Source: a virus
Virus record (IMG/VR): IMGVR_UViG_3300008111_000002
Location: 124,001-188,000 of that record
Reading direction: 5' to 3' (one strand)
DNA length: 64,000 bases
This document shows, in pieces, positions 51,670 to 58,677 of the stretch (the first letter of the stretch is position 1; the number at the start of each line of letters is the position of its first letter). The translations under genes and the position numbers were made by a program. The notes beneath the pieces are model-generated. The model was not told the origin of the DNA. It was given only the letters and a program-made list of their open reading frames with translations, and ran no database searches.

Positions 51670-52172
51670 GAATTTTAACATTAAACAACACGGCCTTTGA
51701 TTTAAATGATCTGCCGGAAGAAGTAGAAGACGATGCTAGATTTAGCGTACTAGATAATAGCAATCCTTATGAACCAGATTTTTATTTTATGCCTCTTATT
51801 TTCTTAGAGTCATTTAACAGTCCAGCAATTCTATTACGCATAGGAGAGCACGAAATACAAATGCCATTAGATTGGTGCATGGTAGTTGGAGATAAAGACT
51901 GTGGGCAAGACCCAGAAGTATTACCACTGACCAGTATTAATGAACGAGGATTTGATGCATTAATCTTTAATCCTATTAAAGGATTTAAAATTGAATACAA
52001 GCCCATTGAAATTGTTAATATCTTTCAAGATGTTAGATGGTATTTTCCTAAAATGAAAAATGGACAATTACTAACAGTACCAATTAGTGATGATCATAAT
52101 CCACCTTGCGCATTTTTTGTCAAAGAAGTCAGTCGTCAAAGCGAAATTATTCAATTAGATAAAATTTTATAA
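51666..52172 (+). CDS. Conserved-type hypothetical protein after uvsW
   Basis: A 168-residue protein from the ATG at 51666, whose ATGA overlap with the uvsW stop makes this start secure; the frame is open further back within uvsW but that is a shadow. It is beta-rich: DDARFSVLDNSNPYEPDFYFMPLIFLESF, EHEIQMPLDWCMVVGD, FDALIFNPIKGFK and KMKNGQLLTVPIS. It resembles a hypothetical protein found beside uvsW in other marine T4-like phages (from memory, not checked). No known enzyme motif. Confidence 0.78.
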   Translation: MRILTLNNTAFDLNDLPEEVEDDARFSVLDNSNPYEPDFYFMPLIFLESFNSPAILLRIGEHEIQMPLDWCMVVGDKDCGQDPEVLPLTSINERGFDALIFNPIKGFKIEYKPIEIVNIFQDVRWYFPKMKNGQLLTVPISDDHNPPCAFFVKEVSRQSEIIQLDKIL

Positions 52173-52399
52173 TGCCTATACCGTTTATGGACAACGAAAA
52201 CTTTAAACGTAGATGTATTGGTTGGAAATTAAAGTACAGTTTATGGCCACGACGCTGTCATTATACAAATAAAATATTATGGTTTACAATGGCCTATCAC
52301 GGTGTTGGAATGATCTGTGGTCCCGGAGAACCTGTATTTGAAGATAGATGGTGCGAACGAAAAGAGTATCTTTTTTTAAAGATTAAAGGAACAATATGA
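52172..52399 (+). CDS. Small conserved-type hypothetical protein
   Basis: A 75-residue protein rich in Trp, Arg and Cys (KRRCIGWKLKYSLWPRRCH, ILWFTMAYHGVGMICGPGEP, DRWCERKEYLFLKIKGT). It starts in a TAATG overlap with the previous gene and its end overlaps the cupin gene by 4 nt. Three cysteines are widely spaced and do not form a clear zinc motif. Function unknown. Confidence 0.75.
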   Translation: MPIPFMDNENFKRRCIGWKLKYSLWPRRCHYTNKILWFTMAYHGVGMICGPGEPVFEDRWCERKEYLFLKIKGTI

Positions 52400-52752
52400 A
52401 AGCAGGTAAAATATGGGGAGTAACAAAATTACTCGAAGCTAACGGTGTATTAGAATTTCATCGCATTGAAGCTAACGCCGGTGGGGTGTGTTCGAAGCAC
52501 AAGCACAAATATAAATGGAATGGTTTCTTTGTTGAAAAAGGCAAAATGATCATCCGAGTGTGGAAAAACAACTACGACTTAATTGATGAGACACTACTAG
52601 AGGCAGGGCAATATACTAAGGTTGCTCCCGGTGAATATCATCAATTTGAAGCTGTAGAAGACACCGTAGCTTTTGAATTATATTGGGCAGAATTTGATCA
52701 TGATGATATCGAAAGAGAAACTATAGGATACAAAAATCATGGGACAACTTAA
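52396..52752 (+). CDS. Single-domain cupin protein
   Basis: A 118-residue cupin. The first cupin motif is visible in GGVCSKHKHKYKWNGFFVEKG (H-x-H near residues 34-36 and a Glu before KGKMII), and the second in PGEYHQFEAVEDTV (His near residue 79). A single beta-barrel of this size may bind a metal and a small ligand such as a sugar or amino acid. The start overlaps the preceding stop by 4 nt; the end overlaps the next gene by 14 nt. It might modify or bind a sugar from the glycan pathways, but this is unproved. Confidence 0.82.
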   Translation: MKAGKIWGVTKLLEANGVLEFHRIEANAGGVCSKHKHKYKWNGFFVEKGKMIIRVWKNNYDLIDETLLEAGQYTKVAPGEYHQFEAVEDTVAFELYWAEFDHDDIERETIGYKNHGTT

Positions 52753-52993
52753 ACCTGGAGCAACTTATGTTTATGAATCACCGGATGGGGGAGAAACTGT
52801 CTATGCTAGAGAAATGGGTAGTACAGAGCGCCGTCTTATTGGCAAAAGTTACAAAGCAGTTCTTAAAGAAGAACTAAACAGCGAAGTTGAACTGTTCAAA
52901 AAAATTCACATGGCTGCAAAGAATGATCCTGTCTTGAAAGAAGCTGTAGAACGTGTTAAACTATTGTATCACTTAGGTAAAAAAGATGAGTAA
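52739..52993 (+). CDS. Small hypothetical protein
   Basis: An 84-residue protein. The first 30 residues form a beta-hairpin (GATYVYESPDGGETVYAREMGS), the rest a charged helix (AVLKEELNSEVELFKKIHMAA, EAVERVKLLYHLG). It overlaps both neighbours (14 and 8 nt), which is the usual packing of this operon. No family recognised. Confidence 0.75.
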   Translation: MGQLKPGATYVYESPDGGETVYAREMGSTERRLIGKSYKAVLKEELNSEVELFKKIHMAAKNDPVLKEAVERVKLLYHLGKKDE

Positions 52994-53462
52994 ATTAGAC
53001 CTATTCAAAGATATCATTCCAGCTGTTGATTCTGGCATTAAAGATCTTTGGGACGCTTTAGAAGAGGATCAACAGAAAGAATTAAAAAAACTTTTGTTTG
53101 TTCTTGGACGCTGGATCAGCAGCCCAGTCTCTAGTGATCCGGATGTTCAAGCTCACTATATTTTAACTGTTAACGAATATTATAATAAAAATTATTATAA
53201 GTTTTATAACCATCCTAAACTGTTATGGTTACTGTTAACTATGTGTGCTAATCCTAAAGGAAAAGTTGTTAGAAGAGAATATATAAAGTTATCTAGAAAG
53301 GCAGAAGGTTCTAGTAAAAAACATAAATTTTTATTAGATAGATATCCTAGCGCCAAGTTAGATGACGTTGAACTATTGGCTAAAATTTTAACTGACGACG
53401 AAGTTAAACAAATTGCCAAAGACATGGGACTTGATAATAAACAAATCAAAGAACTTCTATAA
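52986..53462 (+). CDS. Clamp-loader small-subunit candidate (gp62-like)
   Basis: A 158-residue, helical protein. It has the general layout of gp62-type proteins: an amphipathic N-terminal helix, LGRWISSPVSSDPDVQAHYIL, NEYYNKNYYKFYNHPKLLWLLLTMC, then a basic stretch KVVRREYIKLSRKAEGSSKKHKF and a C-terminal helix pair (LLAKILTDDEVKQIAKDMG). T4 gp62 (187 residues) is poorly conserved, so the match is weak. gp44 and gp45 are not in the window. A different helical replication accessory is an alternative. Confidence 0.55.
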   Translation: MSKLDLFKDIIPAVDSGIKDLWDALEEDQQKELKKLLFVLGRWISSPVSSDPDVQAHYILTVNEYYNKNYYKFYNHPKLLWLLLTMCANPKGKVVRREYIKLSRKAEGSSKKHKFLLDRYPSAKLDDVELLAKILTDDEVKQIAKDMGLDNKQIKELL

Positions 53463-54133
53463 TGTTTGTTTGTGAATACTGTAAAAAAGAATTTGTCAAA
53501 GAAAAGACTCTGTTTGTTCATGTATGTGAACAGAAGCGTAGACACTTGAACAAAGGAGAAAAACATGTACAGGCTGGGTTTATGGCCTATACCAAGTTCT
53601 ATGAGGTAGCACAAAAAAATACTAAAAAAACTTTTGAAGACTTTGTAGAAAGCCCTTACTACACAGCATTTGTAAAGTTTGGCAGTTTTTTCGTTAACAC
53701 AAATCCAATTTATCCAGAACGATTTATAGAATTTGTAATACGCAGTAATACAAAATTAGATGCGTGGTGTAGTGATAATTTATATGACATATACATTGCT
53801 GAGTTAATCAAACAAGAACCAGCAGATGGTTCTATACAAAGAACTATACAAACAATGATGGACTGGGCTGATAAAAATAACTCAACTTGGGAACACTATT
53901 TTTTGTATGTGAATTTAAACAGACTAACACATGATATAAAAGAAGGATTAATCAGTCCGTGGATGTTGTTAAATATTCAATCAGGAAAAGACGCACTGCA
54001 AAAAATGAATGATGAACAGTTGGAAATTATCAGTACTATAATTGATCCACAATTTTGGAAACGTAAATTTAAAAACTATCCTGCAGATGTTGAACTAATT
54101 AAAGATGTTATCAAAGAAGCGAAAATATTATAA
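53462..54133 (+). CDS. Zinc-finger protein, possible gp59-like helicase loader
   Basis: A 223-residue protein. The N-terminal 25 residues hold a C2H2-type finger (CEYCKKEFVKEKTLFVHVC). The remaining 190 residues are helical: FYEVAQKNTKKTFEDFVES, FIEFVIRSNTKLDAWCSDN and LYVNLNRLTHDIKEGLISPWMLLN, with the pattern (L-x-x-G-x-I-S-x-x-x-L-L) that recalls the C-terminal domain of T4 gp59. gp59 loads gp41 on forks; T4 gp59 (217 residues) lacks such a finger. I therefore give gp59 only as a candidate. The start overlaps the previous stop by 1 nt. Confidence 0.5.
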   Translation: MFVCEYCKKEFVKEKTLFVHVCEQKRRHLNKGEKHVQAGFMAYTKFYEVAQKNTKKTFEDFVESPYYTAFVKFGSFFVNTNPIYPERFIEFVIRSNTKLDAWCSDNLYDIYIAELIKQEPADGSIQRTIQTMMDWADKNNSTWEHYFLYVNLNRLTHDIKEGLISPWMLLNIQSGKDALQKMNDEQLEIISTIIDPQFWKRKFKNYPADVELIKDVIKEAKIL

Positions 54134-54360
54134 TGCCTAAGAAAAAACAAGAACCGGAAGTAGTAGAACAAGATCTAGCAGAAAACGAAGAACCTCTTTC
54201 TAGAGATGATTTAGATATCGAAGTTGCTGTTGGTAGCGAGGAACCTGTTGTATATGTAAAGTTCAGCGGCTTTGAGGACATTGAAGATGCTGAAGAATAT
54301 GCAGAGTTTCTTGCAGAAACTTTACCACTATTGTTATTTGAGTCAACAAGGTTACAGTAA
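54133..54360 (+). CDS. Small acidic protein, position of gp33
   Basis: A 75-residue, strongly acidic protein with a charged start (PKKKQEPEVVEQDLAENEEP) and a strand-helix end (VVYVKFSGFEDIEDAEEYAEFLAETLPLLLFES). In T4 gp33 (late transcription co-activator, acidic, ending in a hydrophobic clamp-binding motif TLDFLL) follows gp59, which would match this spot if the upstream gene is gp59-like. The C-terminal hydrophobic run is only loosely similar, so the identity is open. Confidence 0.6.
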   Translation: MPKKKQEPEVVEQDLAENEEPLSRDDLDIEVAVGSEEPVVYVKFSGFEDIEDAEEYAEFLAETLPLLLFESTRLQ

Positions 54361-54938
54361 TGCCAGATATTGATATTGACTTTGCAGATAGAACAAAAGC
54401 ATTGGCTTTGTTCAAACATCACAGAGCCAGCAGAGTAGAAGATAACAAATTAGTAGTTCATAACACAGGTGTTTATTTTCATCCTGTGCCAATTGATGCA
54501 AGAACTAATCTTTCGTCAATACCATATGATCAAGCAGAAGAACAAGGATTTTTTAAAATTGATTTTCTCAATGTAGGAATCTATAAAAATATCAAAGATG
54601 AAAATCATCTTAAGACTTTAATGGAGACTGAACCACTATGGGATTTACTGTTACAGGACGACTTCGTGAACTTATTGTTCCATGTGAATGGGCATGGGTC
54701 TATTCTAAGAGAGATGGAACCAAAATCTATAGAAGAATTGGCAGCAGTACTGGCAATGATAAGACCCGCGAAACGTTATCTGATTGGGAAGCCATGGACT
54801 ACGGTGATGAACGAGATCTGGACGAAACCAGAGAATGACGAATACTACTTTAAAAAGAGTCATGCTACTGCGTATGCTCTTTCAATTATAGTTCAAATGA
54901 ATCAAATTTGTGAAAGTATTAGTTACGGTTATAGTTAA
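54360..54938 (+). CDS. Miniature DNA polymerase III alpha (DnaE)-like protein
   Basis: A 192-residue protein carrying, in the right order, several signature segments of the DnaE palm/fingers region compressed to less than a fifth of the cellular protein: MPDIDIDFADR (DnaE PDFDVDF, which holds a catalytic Asp), HNTGVYFHP (HAGGVV), EQGFFKIDFLNVGIYKNI (GLVKFDFLGLRTLTII), a LLQDDFVNLLFHVNGHGS segment (DnaE ..TTAVFQLESRGM), SIEELAAVLAMIRPAK (FEDMIALVALFRPGP) and FKKSHATAYALSIIVQ (FNKSHSAAYALVSYQT). The PHP domain, the D-x-D motif (E. coli D401/D403) and the C-terminal domains are absent. It starts in a TAATG overlap. The similarity is from memory of DnaE; activity is unlikely without the other two Asp residues, so a replisome- or nucleotide-binding role is plausible. 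Confidence 0.72.
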   Translation: MPDIDIDFADRTKALALFKHHRASRVEDNKLVVHNTGVYFHPVPIDARTNLSSIPYDQAEEQGFFKIDFLNVGIYKNIKDENHLKTLMETEPLWDLLLQDDFVNLLFHVNGHGSILREMEPKSIEELAAVLAMIRPAKRYLIGKPWTTVMNEIWTKPENDEYYFKKSHATAYALSIIVQMNQICESISYGYS

Positions 54939-55306
54939 CCAGCTTTTCTAATTAATACTATGCTTCTACGTTTAATTCTTTTGGTGATAATTTGATTTAG
55001 ACTTACGCAAGGCCCAAGCATTAATTTAACATCTTTGGTACTGAAATTTCTAATAGCGTATCTAAAAGGTTGTATTTCTTTAGCTAGAAAAATACTAATA
55101 GGAATTTGTCTATTTGATTCCCACCACCAAGCTTCCCCTAGTTCTAAAAATCTAGTTTTTTCTTCTTCGCTTTTTAAAGAAGTGTAATCATACATGCTAG
55201 TGATACTAGAGTCTTGATTAATAATAATGCCCACATATTCTTTGTCAACGTAGTTTATAACACTTATAAATGGGAAGTTTTGTTGTAAGTTTTCTGTTAT
55301 TCTCAT
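54935..55306 (-). CDS. Conserved-type hypothetical protein, antisense to the operon
   Basis: A 123-residue basic protein. Its C-terminal part (IPISIFLAKEIQPFRYAIRNF, KDVKLMLGPCVSLNQI, KRIKRRSIVLIRK) resembles a small protein family I have seen in marine T4-like phages, but I cannot name it. The convergent end shares a TTAA with the DnaE-like gene, and the opposite strand just upstream carries a late box for the next gene. Confidence 0.72.
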   Translation of the reverse strand: MRITENLQQNFPFISVINYVDKEYVGIIINQDSSITSMYDYTSLKSEEEKTRFLELGEAWWWESNRQIPISIFLAKEIQPFRYAIRNFSTKDVKLMLGPCVSLNQIITKRIKRRSIVLIRKAG

Positions 55307-55307
55307 A

Positions 55308-55315
55308 GGTAAATA
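55308..55315 (+). promoter_or_regulatory. Late promoter-like box
   Basis: GGTAAATA, 21 nt before the ATG at 55337, with AAAGGA as ribosome-binding site. It marks a late gene placed inside the replication block. Confidence 0.5.
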
Positions 55316-55336
55316 TTATTAATCAAAGGACCAATA

Positions 55337-56092
55337 ATGCAATTTAATCCAAGTTATTTATACGCAAACAAAGTGGACGTTTTCAGCGATCTTGGCTCCT
55401 GGCAAACTGAGAGGTATCGCAAAGTGTATCAACGCACCCTAAAAATTTATCGCGGAGTCGATAATCCTATAGATTTTCAAGTTCGCAACTCTGATCAAAA
55501 ACCCCAATCCATTGCTGGACAAACTGTGGTATTTAATCTTTTTGCTTATGAGTCGCAAGAACTTATTATGTCCAGAGATTGTACAGTTGTAGATGCTGTT
55601 AAAGGTAAAGTATCTGTAACTATCAGTGAAGGAGAAGCATTAACGCTAACTCCTGGATTTTATACATTTTCTTTATATACTCTATCCAATGGTATTAAAA
55701 AACCATTGTACGGAGACAGCCAATTTGGCGCACTGGGTAGATTAGAATTAATTGGTAACGTGTATGGTAATGTTATACCTACAGATATCATAACAACTTT
55801 TAATACAGAAAGTACGTATAAAGTCAGCAGCATCATTGATGCCAAACCGCATTTGAATAATAATTCTGCACTGCATACTTTTGCGTTCTATGGAACTGCA
55901 TATAGTGGTAGTGTAGTAATTCAAGCAAGCATGGACGAAAATACCACTACTGGAAATTGGATTGATCTAGCAACAATTCCATTAACCAATTCTTCAATAT
56001 CATATAAAAATATAGAAGGCGTTTGGAGTTGGTTTAGAATCAAGCATACTCAAACTGCTGGAACACTTGACAAAGTATTGTATAGATATTAA
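55337..56092 (+). CDS. Virion structural/fibre-type protein with Ig-like N-terminal domain
   Basis: A 251-residue, beta-rich protein. Residues about 30-130 look like the Ig-like N-terminal domain of phage baseplate/fibre proteins (BppU type): FQVRNSDQKPQSIAGQTVVFNLFA, VDAVKGKVSVTISEGEALTL, PGFYTFSLYTLSNG. The second half has another beta-sandwich (GSVVIQASMDENTTTGNWIDL, YKNIEGVWSWFRIKHTQ). It follows a late box and a normal ribosome-binding site, so it is probably a late virion protein located within replication genes. The attachment partner is unknown. Confidence 0.72.
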   Translation: MQFNPSYLYANKVDVFSDLGSWQTERYRKVYQRTLKIYRGVDNPIDFQVRNSDQKPQSIAGQTVVFNLFAYESQELIMSRDCTVVDAVKGKVSVTISEGEALTLTPGFYTFSLYTLSNGIKKPLYGDSQFGALGRLELIGNVYGNVIPTDIITTFNTESTYKVSSIIDAKPHLNNNSALHTFAFYGTAYSGSVVIQASMDENTTTGNWIDLATIPLTNSSISYKNIEGVWSWFRIKHTQTAGTLDKVLYRY

Positions 56093-56101
56093 AATGTATC
56101 T

Positions 56102-57118
56102 ATGACTCTGGTCTTAGATACCCTACGTACATTACTGCCATATAAAAGAAAGCAAACACCAAGTGGTTGGATTAGCTTTAATGCTCCCTGTTGTCATCAT
56201 CGTGGTCACAAATCAGATGATAGACTAAGAGGCGGAGTCACATTTAATGAAGGTTTTGTATATCACTGTTTTAACTGTGGATTTTCTACAGGTTGGCAAC
56301 CAGGTCGTCCAATATCTTTTAAATTACGAGAATTATGTAGTTGGTTGGGTGCGTCAGATGATACTATAAAACGATTAATATTTGAAGCTTTAAAAACCGA
56401 ACGACCAGATTATGTAAATCAACATTACACCCCTCCAGTTGAATTTACCAAAAAAGAATTACCAGAAGGTAGTTTGCCGTTAATAGAATGGATGCAGGAA
56501 AAATTAGATGTAGAAACTGAACAAAAAATATTGTTAGTGATACAATATCTTATTGATCGTGGATTTAATCCGTTGGCAGAAAACTTTTATTGGTCACCGT
56601 TAGCGGGTTATGACAATAGAGTTATAATTCCGTTTTTGTATCATGGTCAAACTGTAGGTAGTACTGCAAGACGCATTACACCTGGAAAGCCAAAGTATCT
56701 TTCAGATCAGCATCCAAACTTTGTATTCAATATGGATGCACAGGCTAATGATAGAAAATATGTAATTGTCTGCGAAGGTCCATTTGATGCACTGGCAATT
56801 GGCGGTGTTGCACTTCTCACAAACGAAATTTCTGAACAACATGCTAGGATAATTAATAGTCTATCCCGTCAAGTTATTTTCGTTCCAGATCAAGATAAAG
56901 CAGGTATAGCAGGTATCGATAAAGCTAGAGAATTGGGTTGGAGCGTAGCATTCCCTAATTGGAATAGCAGTATCAAAGATTGTGCCGATGCAGTGAAAGA
57001 ATACGGAAAAATGTTTACTATTGTTGATATTATAAAGACATCAGTTAGTGGTAATATAAAAATTAATTTGATGAAAAATCAAATGATTAAAAGGATTAAA
57101 AATGTTCAGACTAATTGA
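56102..57118 (+). CDS. 61: DNA primase (gp61-like)
   Basis: A 338-residue primase that makes RNA primers for the lagging strand together with gp41. The N-terminal zinc ribbon has CCHHRGHKSDD (residues about 29-39) and YHCFNCGF (about 57-64). The TOPRIM core has VIVCEGPFDAL at about residues 221-230 (catalytic Glu) and VIFVPDQDKAGIAG near 258-270 (D-x-D). It ends with a Lys/Ile-rich tail, where the next small gene begins in another frame. Length equals T4 gp61 (342). The downstream genes are a 30-codon gene, the carbamoyltransferase and gp41. Confidence 0.92.
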   Translation: MTLVLDTLRTLLPYKRKQTPSGWISFNAPCCHHRGHKSDDRLRGGVTFNEGFVYHCFNCGFSTGWQPGRPISFKLRELCSWLGASDDTIKRLIFEALKTERPDYVNQHYTPPVEFTKKELPEGSLPLIEWMQEKLDVETEQKILLVIQYLIDRGFNPLAENFYWSPLAGYDNRVIIPFLYHGQTVGSTARRITPGKPKYLSDQHPNFVFNMDAQANDRKYVIVCEGPFDALAIGGVALLTNEISEQHARIINSLSRQVIFVPDQDKAGIAGIDKARELGWSVAFPNWNSSIKDCADAVKEYGKMFTIVDIIKTSVSGNIKINLMKNQMIKRIKNVQTN

Positions 57119-57194
57119 AAAAATAAAAGAATACATTAAAAGAAAACGTAGATTAAAAGAACTACGTAAAAGAGATCCGTTTATCTATAAATGA
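57102..57194 (+). CDS. Tiny basic protein (30 residues) between primase and carbamoyltransferase
   Basis: A 30-codon gene in a different frame from the primase end. It starts with ATG at 57102 behind AAGGATTAAAA, and its TGA overlaps the ATG of the carbamoyltransferase (ATGA), the standard coupling in this operon. The product is a single basic amphipathic helix (MFRLIEKIKEYIKRKRR) ending in ELRKRDPFIYK. The unusual ending looks conserved in my memory of other marine T4-like phages. It could bind RNA, DNA or membrane. Its place in the replication operon is the only functional clue. Confidence 0.7.
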   Translation: MFRLIEKIKEYIKRKRRLKELRKRDPFIYK

Positions 57195-58660
57195 TTACTT
57201 GGGGGATTTCGGCTAACAGTCACAATGCTGCACTTGCAGTATTTGATGAAGATCATTTAATATTTGCCAGTGAATCGGAAAGATTTAGCAAAATTAAAAA
57301 TGATCCGCATCTACATCACGATTTAATTGACTACGCAAAAACTATTGCGGGCGAACCTGATCTAGTATGTTGGTATGAAAAGCCGTGGCTGAAAACCATG
57401 CGTCAAATATTTGCAGGACAAGATTTTGAATACAATAGTGTTAAAAAATATTTGTCTAGGTACAGCATTAATGCCCCTATAAAAACATTTAGACATCATC
57501 ACAGTCATGCAGCAGCAGGTTATTATACCAGTACATTTAAAGATGCATGTGTTATTGTTATTGATGCAATTGGAGAATTTGAAACTTTATCAATTTGGAA
57601 AGGTCAAGGTAAGAATTTAACAAAAGTATATTCACTTTCTTATCCTGACAGCATTGGTTTATTTTACTCTGCAATGACACAACGATGTGGTTTAAAACCC
57701 AATGAAGAAGAGTACATTCTTATGGGCATGGCCGCATATGGTGACTATTCAGTGTTATTGAGAGACGTAACAAAAGATTTTATACATTTTCCAACTGATT
57801 ATAAACATCCTGTGTTGTTTAAACAAAATTTACATAGAGGATGCAACTGGTGGAAACCTGAACTACAATCTCCTAAGCAGTTATTTGATATTGCAGCCGC
57901 AACACAGAAGATGTATGAAATTTGTTTTGTTAGAATTTTACAGTTCGCACAACAACTTGTTGAAAGTGAAAATTTAGTGTTAATGGGAGGCTGTGCTTTA
58001 AATTGCTCAGCTAATTCAAAAATCTTTGATTACTTTAATGATGCATGGATCATGCCTGCACCAGGGGATAGCGGATCAGCCATTGGTGCAGTGTTAGCAC
58101 ACAAAGGAACACGTATTAAATGGACAGGACCGTATTTAGGTTACGATATTAGTCCACGAAAATTAAACAGAGAAATTGTTGAATACTTACAGATAAACAA
58201 AATATGTGGAGTAGCTAGAGGCCCTGCAGAATTTGGTCCACGTGCATTGGGCAATAGGAGCTTACTGGCAGATCCCAGGGATCCTAGTATAAAAGATCGT
58301 GTAAACGAAATAAAGAAAAGAGAAACATTTAGACCATTTGCGCCTGCTATATTAGAAGAACATGCCAACAGGTATTTTGTAATGCCTACAAAGAAAAGTC
58401 CATATATGCAATACACTGCATATTGTCTACAACCAAATTTATTTCCTTCTATTGTTCACAAAGACGGAACCAGTAGAGTTCAAACAGTTGGTCCTAATGA
58501 TAATCCTAAATTTAGAGAACTGTTAGAAATGTGGTATGCTAAAACAGGATGCCCTATGTTGTTGAATACCAGTTTGAATATAAAAGGCGAACCTATAGTA
58601 AACGACCTAGCAGATTCAATGACTTGGGCCAGTACCTATGGTTTACCTGTTTTTAATTAG
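57191..58660 (+). CDS. Carbamoyltransferase (NodU/CmcH family)
   Basis: A 489-residue carbamoyltransferase. The kinase-like N-terminal domain opens WGISANSHNAALAVFDEDHL and has RHHHSHAAAGYYTS near residue 100 (H-x3-H-A-type motif), VIDAIGEFETLSIW and LMGMAAYGDY. The YrdC-like C-terminal part has EFGPRALGNRSLLADPRD and ETFRPFAPAILEEH. Cellular members carbamoylate sugars or antibiotics; in marine T4-like phages such genes sit next to the replisome and may modify nucleotides or DNA. It lies between the 30-codon gene and gp41. Confidence 0.9.
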   Translation: MITWGISANSHNAALAVFDEDHLIFASESERFSKIKNDPHLHHDLIDYAKTIAGEPDLVCWYEKPWLKTMRQIFAGQDFEYNSVKKYLSRYSINAPIKTFRHHHSHAAAGYYTSTFKDACVIVIDAIGEFETLSIWKGQGKNLTKVYSLSYPDSIGLFYSAMTQRCGLKPNEEEYILMGMAAYGDYSVLLRDVTKDFIHFPTDYKHPVLFKQNLHRGCNWWKPELQSPKQLFDIAAATQKMYEICFVRILQFAQQLVESENLVLMGGCALNCSANSKIFDYFNDAWIMPAPGDSGSAIGAVLAHKGTRIKWTGPYLGYDISPRKLNREIVEYLQINKICGVARGPAEFGPRALGNRSLLADPRDPSIKDRVNEIKKRETFRPFAPAILEEHANRYFVMPTKKSPYMQYTAYCLQPNLFPSIVHKDGTSRVQTVGPNDNPKFRELLEMWYAKTGCPMLLNTSLNIKGEPIVNDLADSMTWASTYGLPVFN

Positions 58661-58677
58661 AATGTATAATAATAACT

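Noticed and set aside
54638-54838. 66-codon open frame inside the DnaE-like gene, in another frame
   Set aside because: It has an ATG and a plausible composition, but the overlapping frame carries the DnaE-like segments across the same bases, and there is no coupling or good ribosome-binding site for the inner frame.
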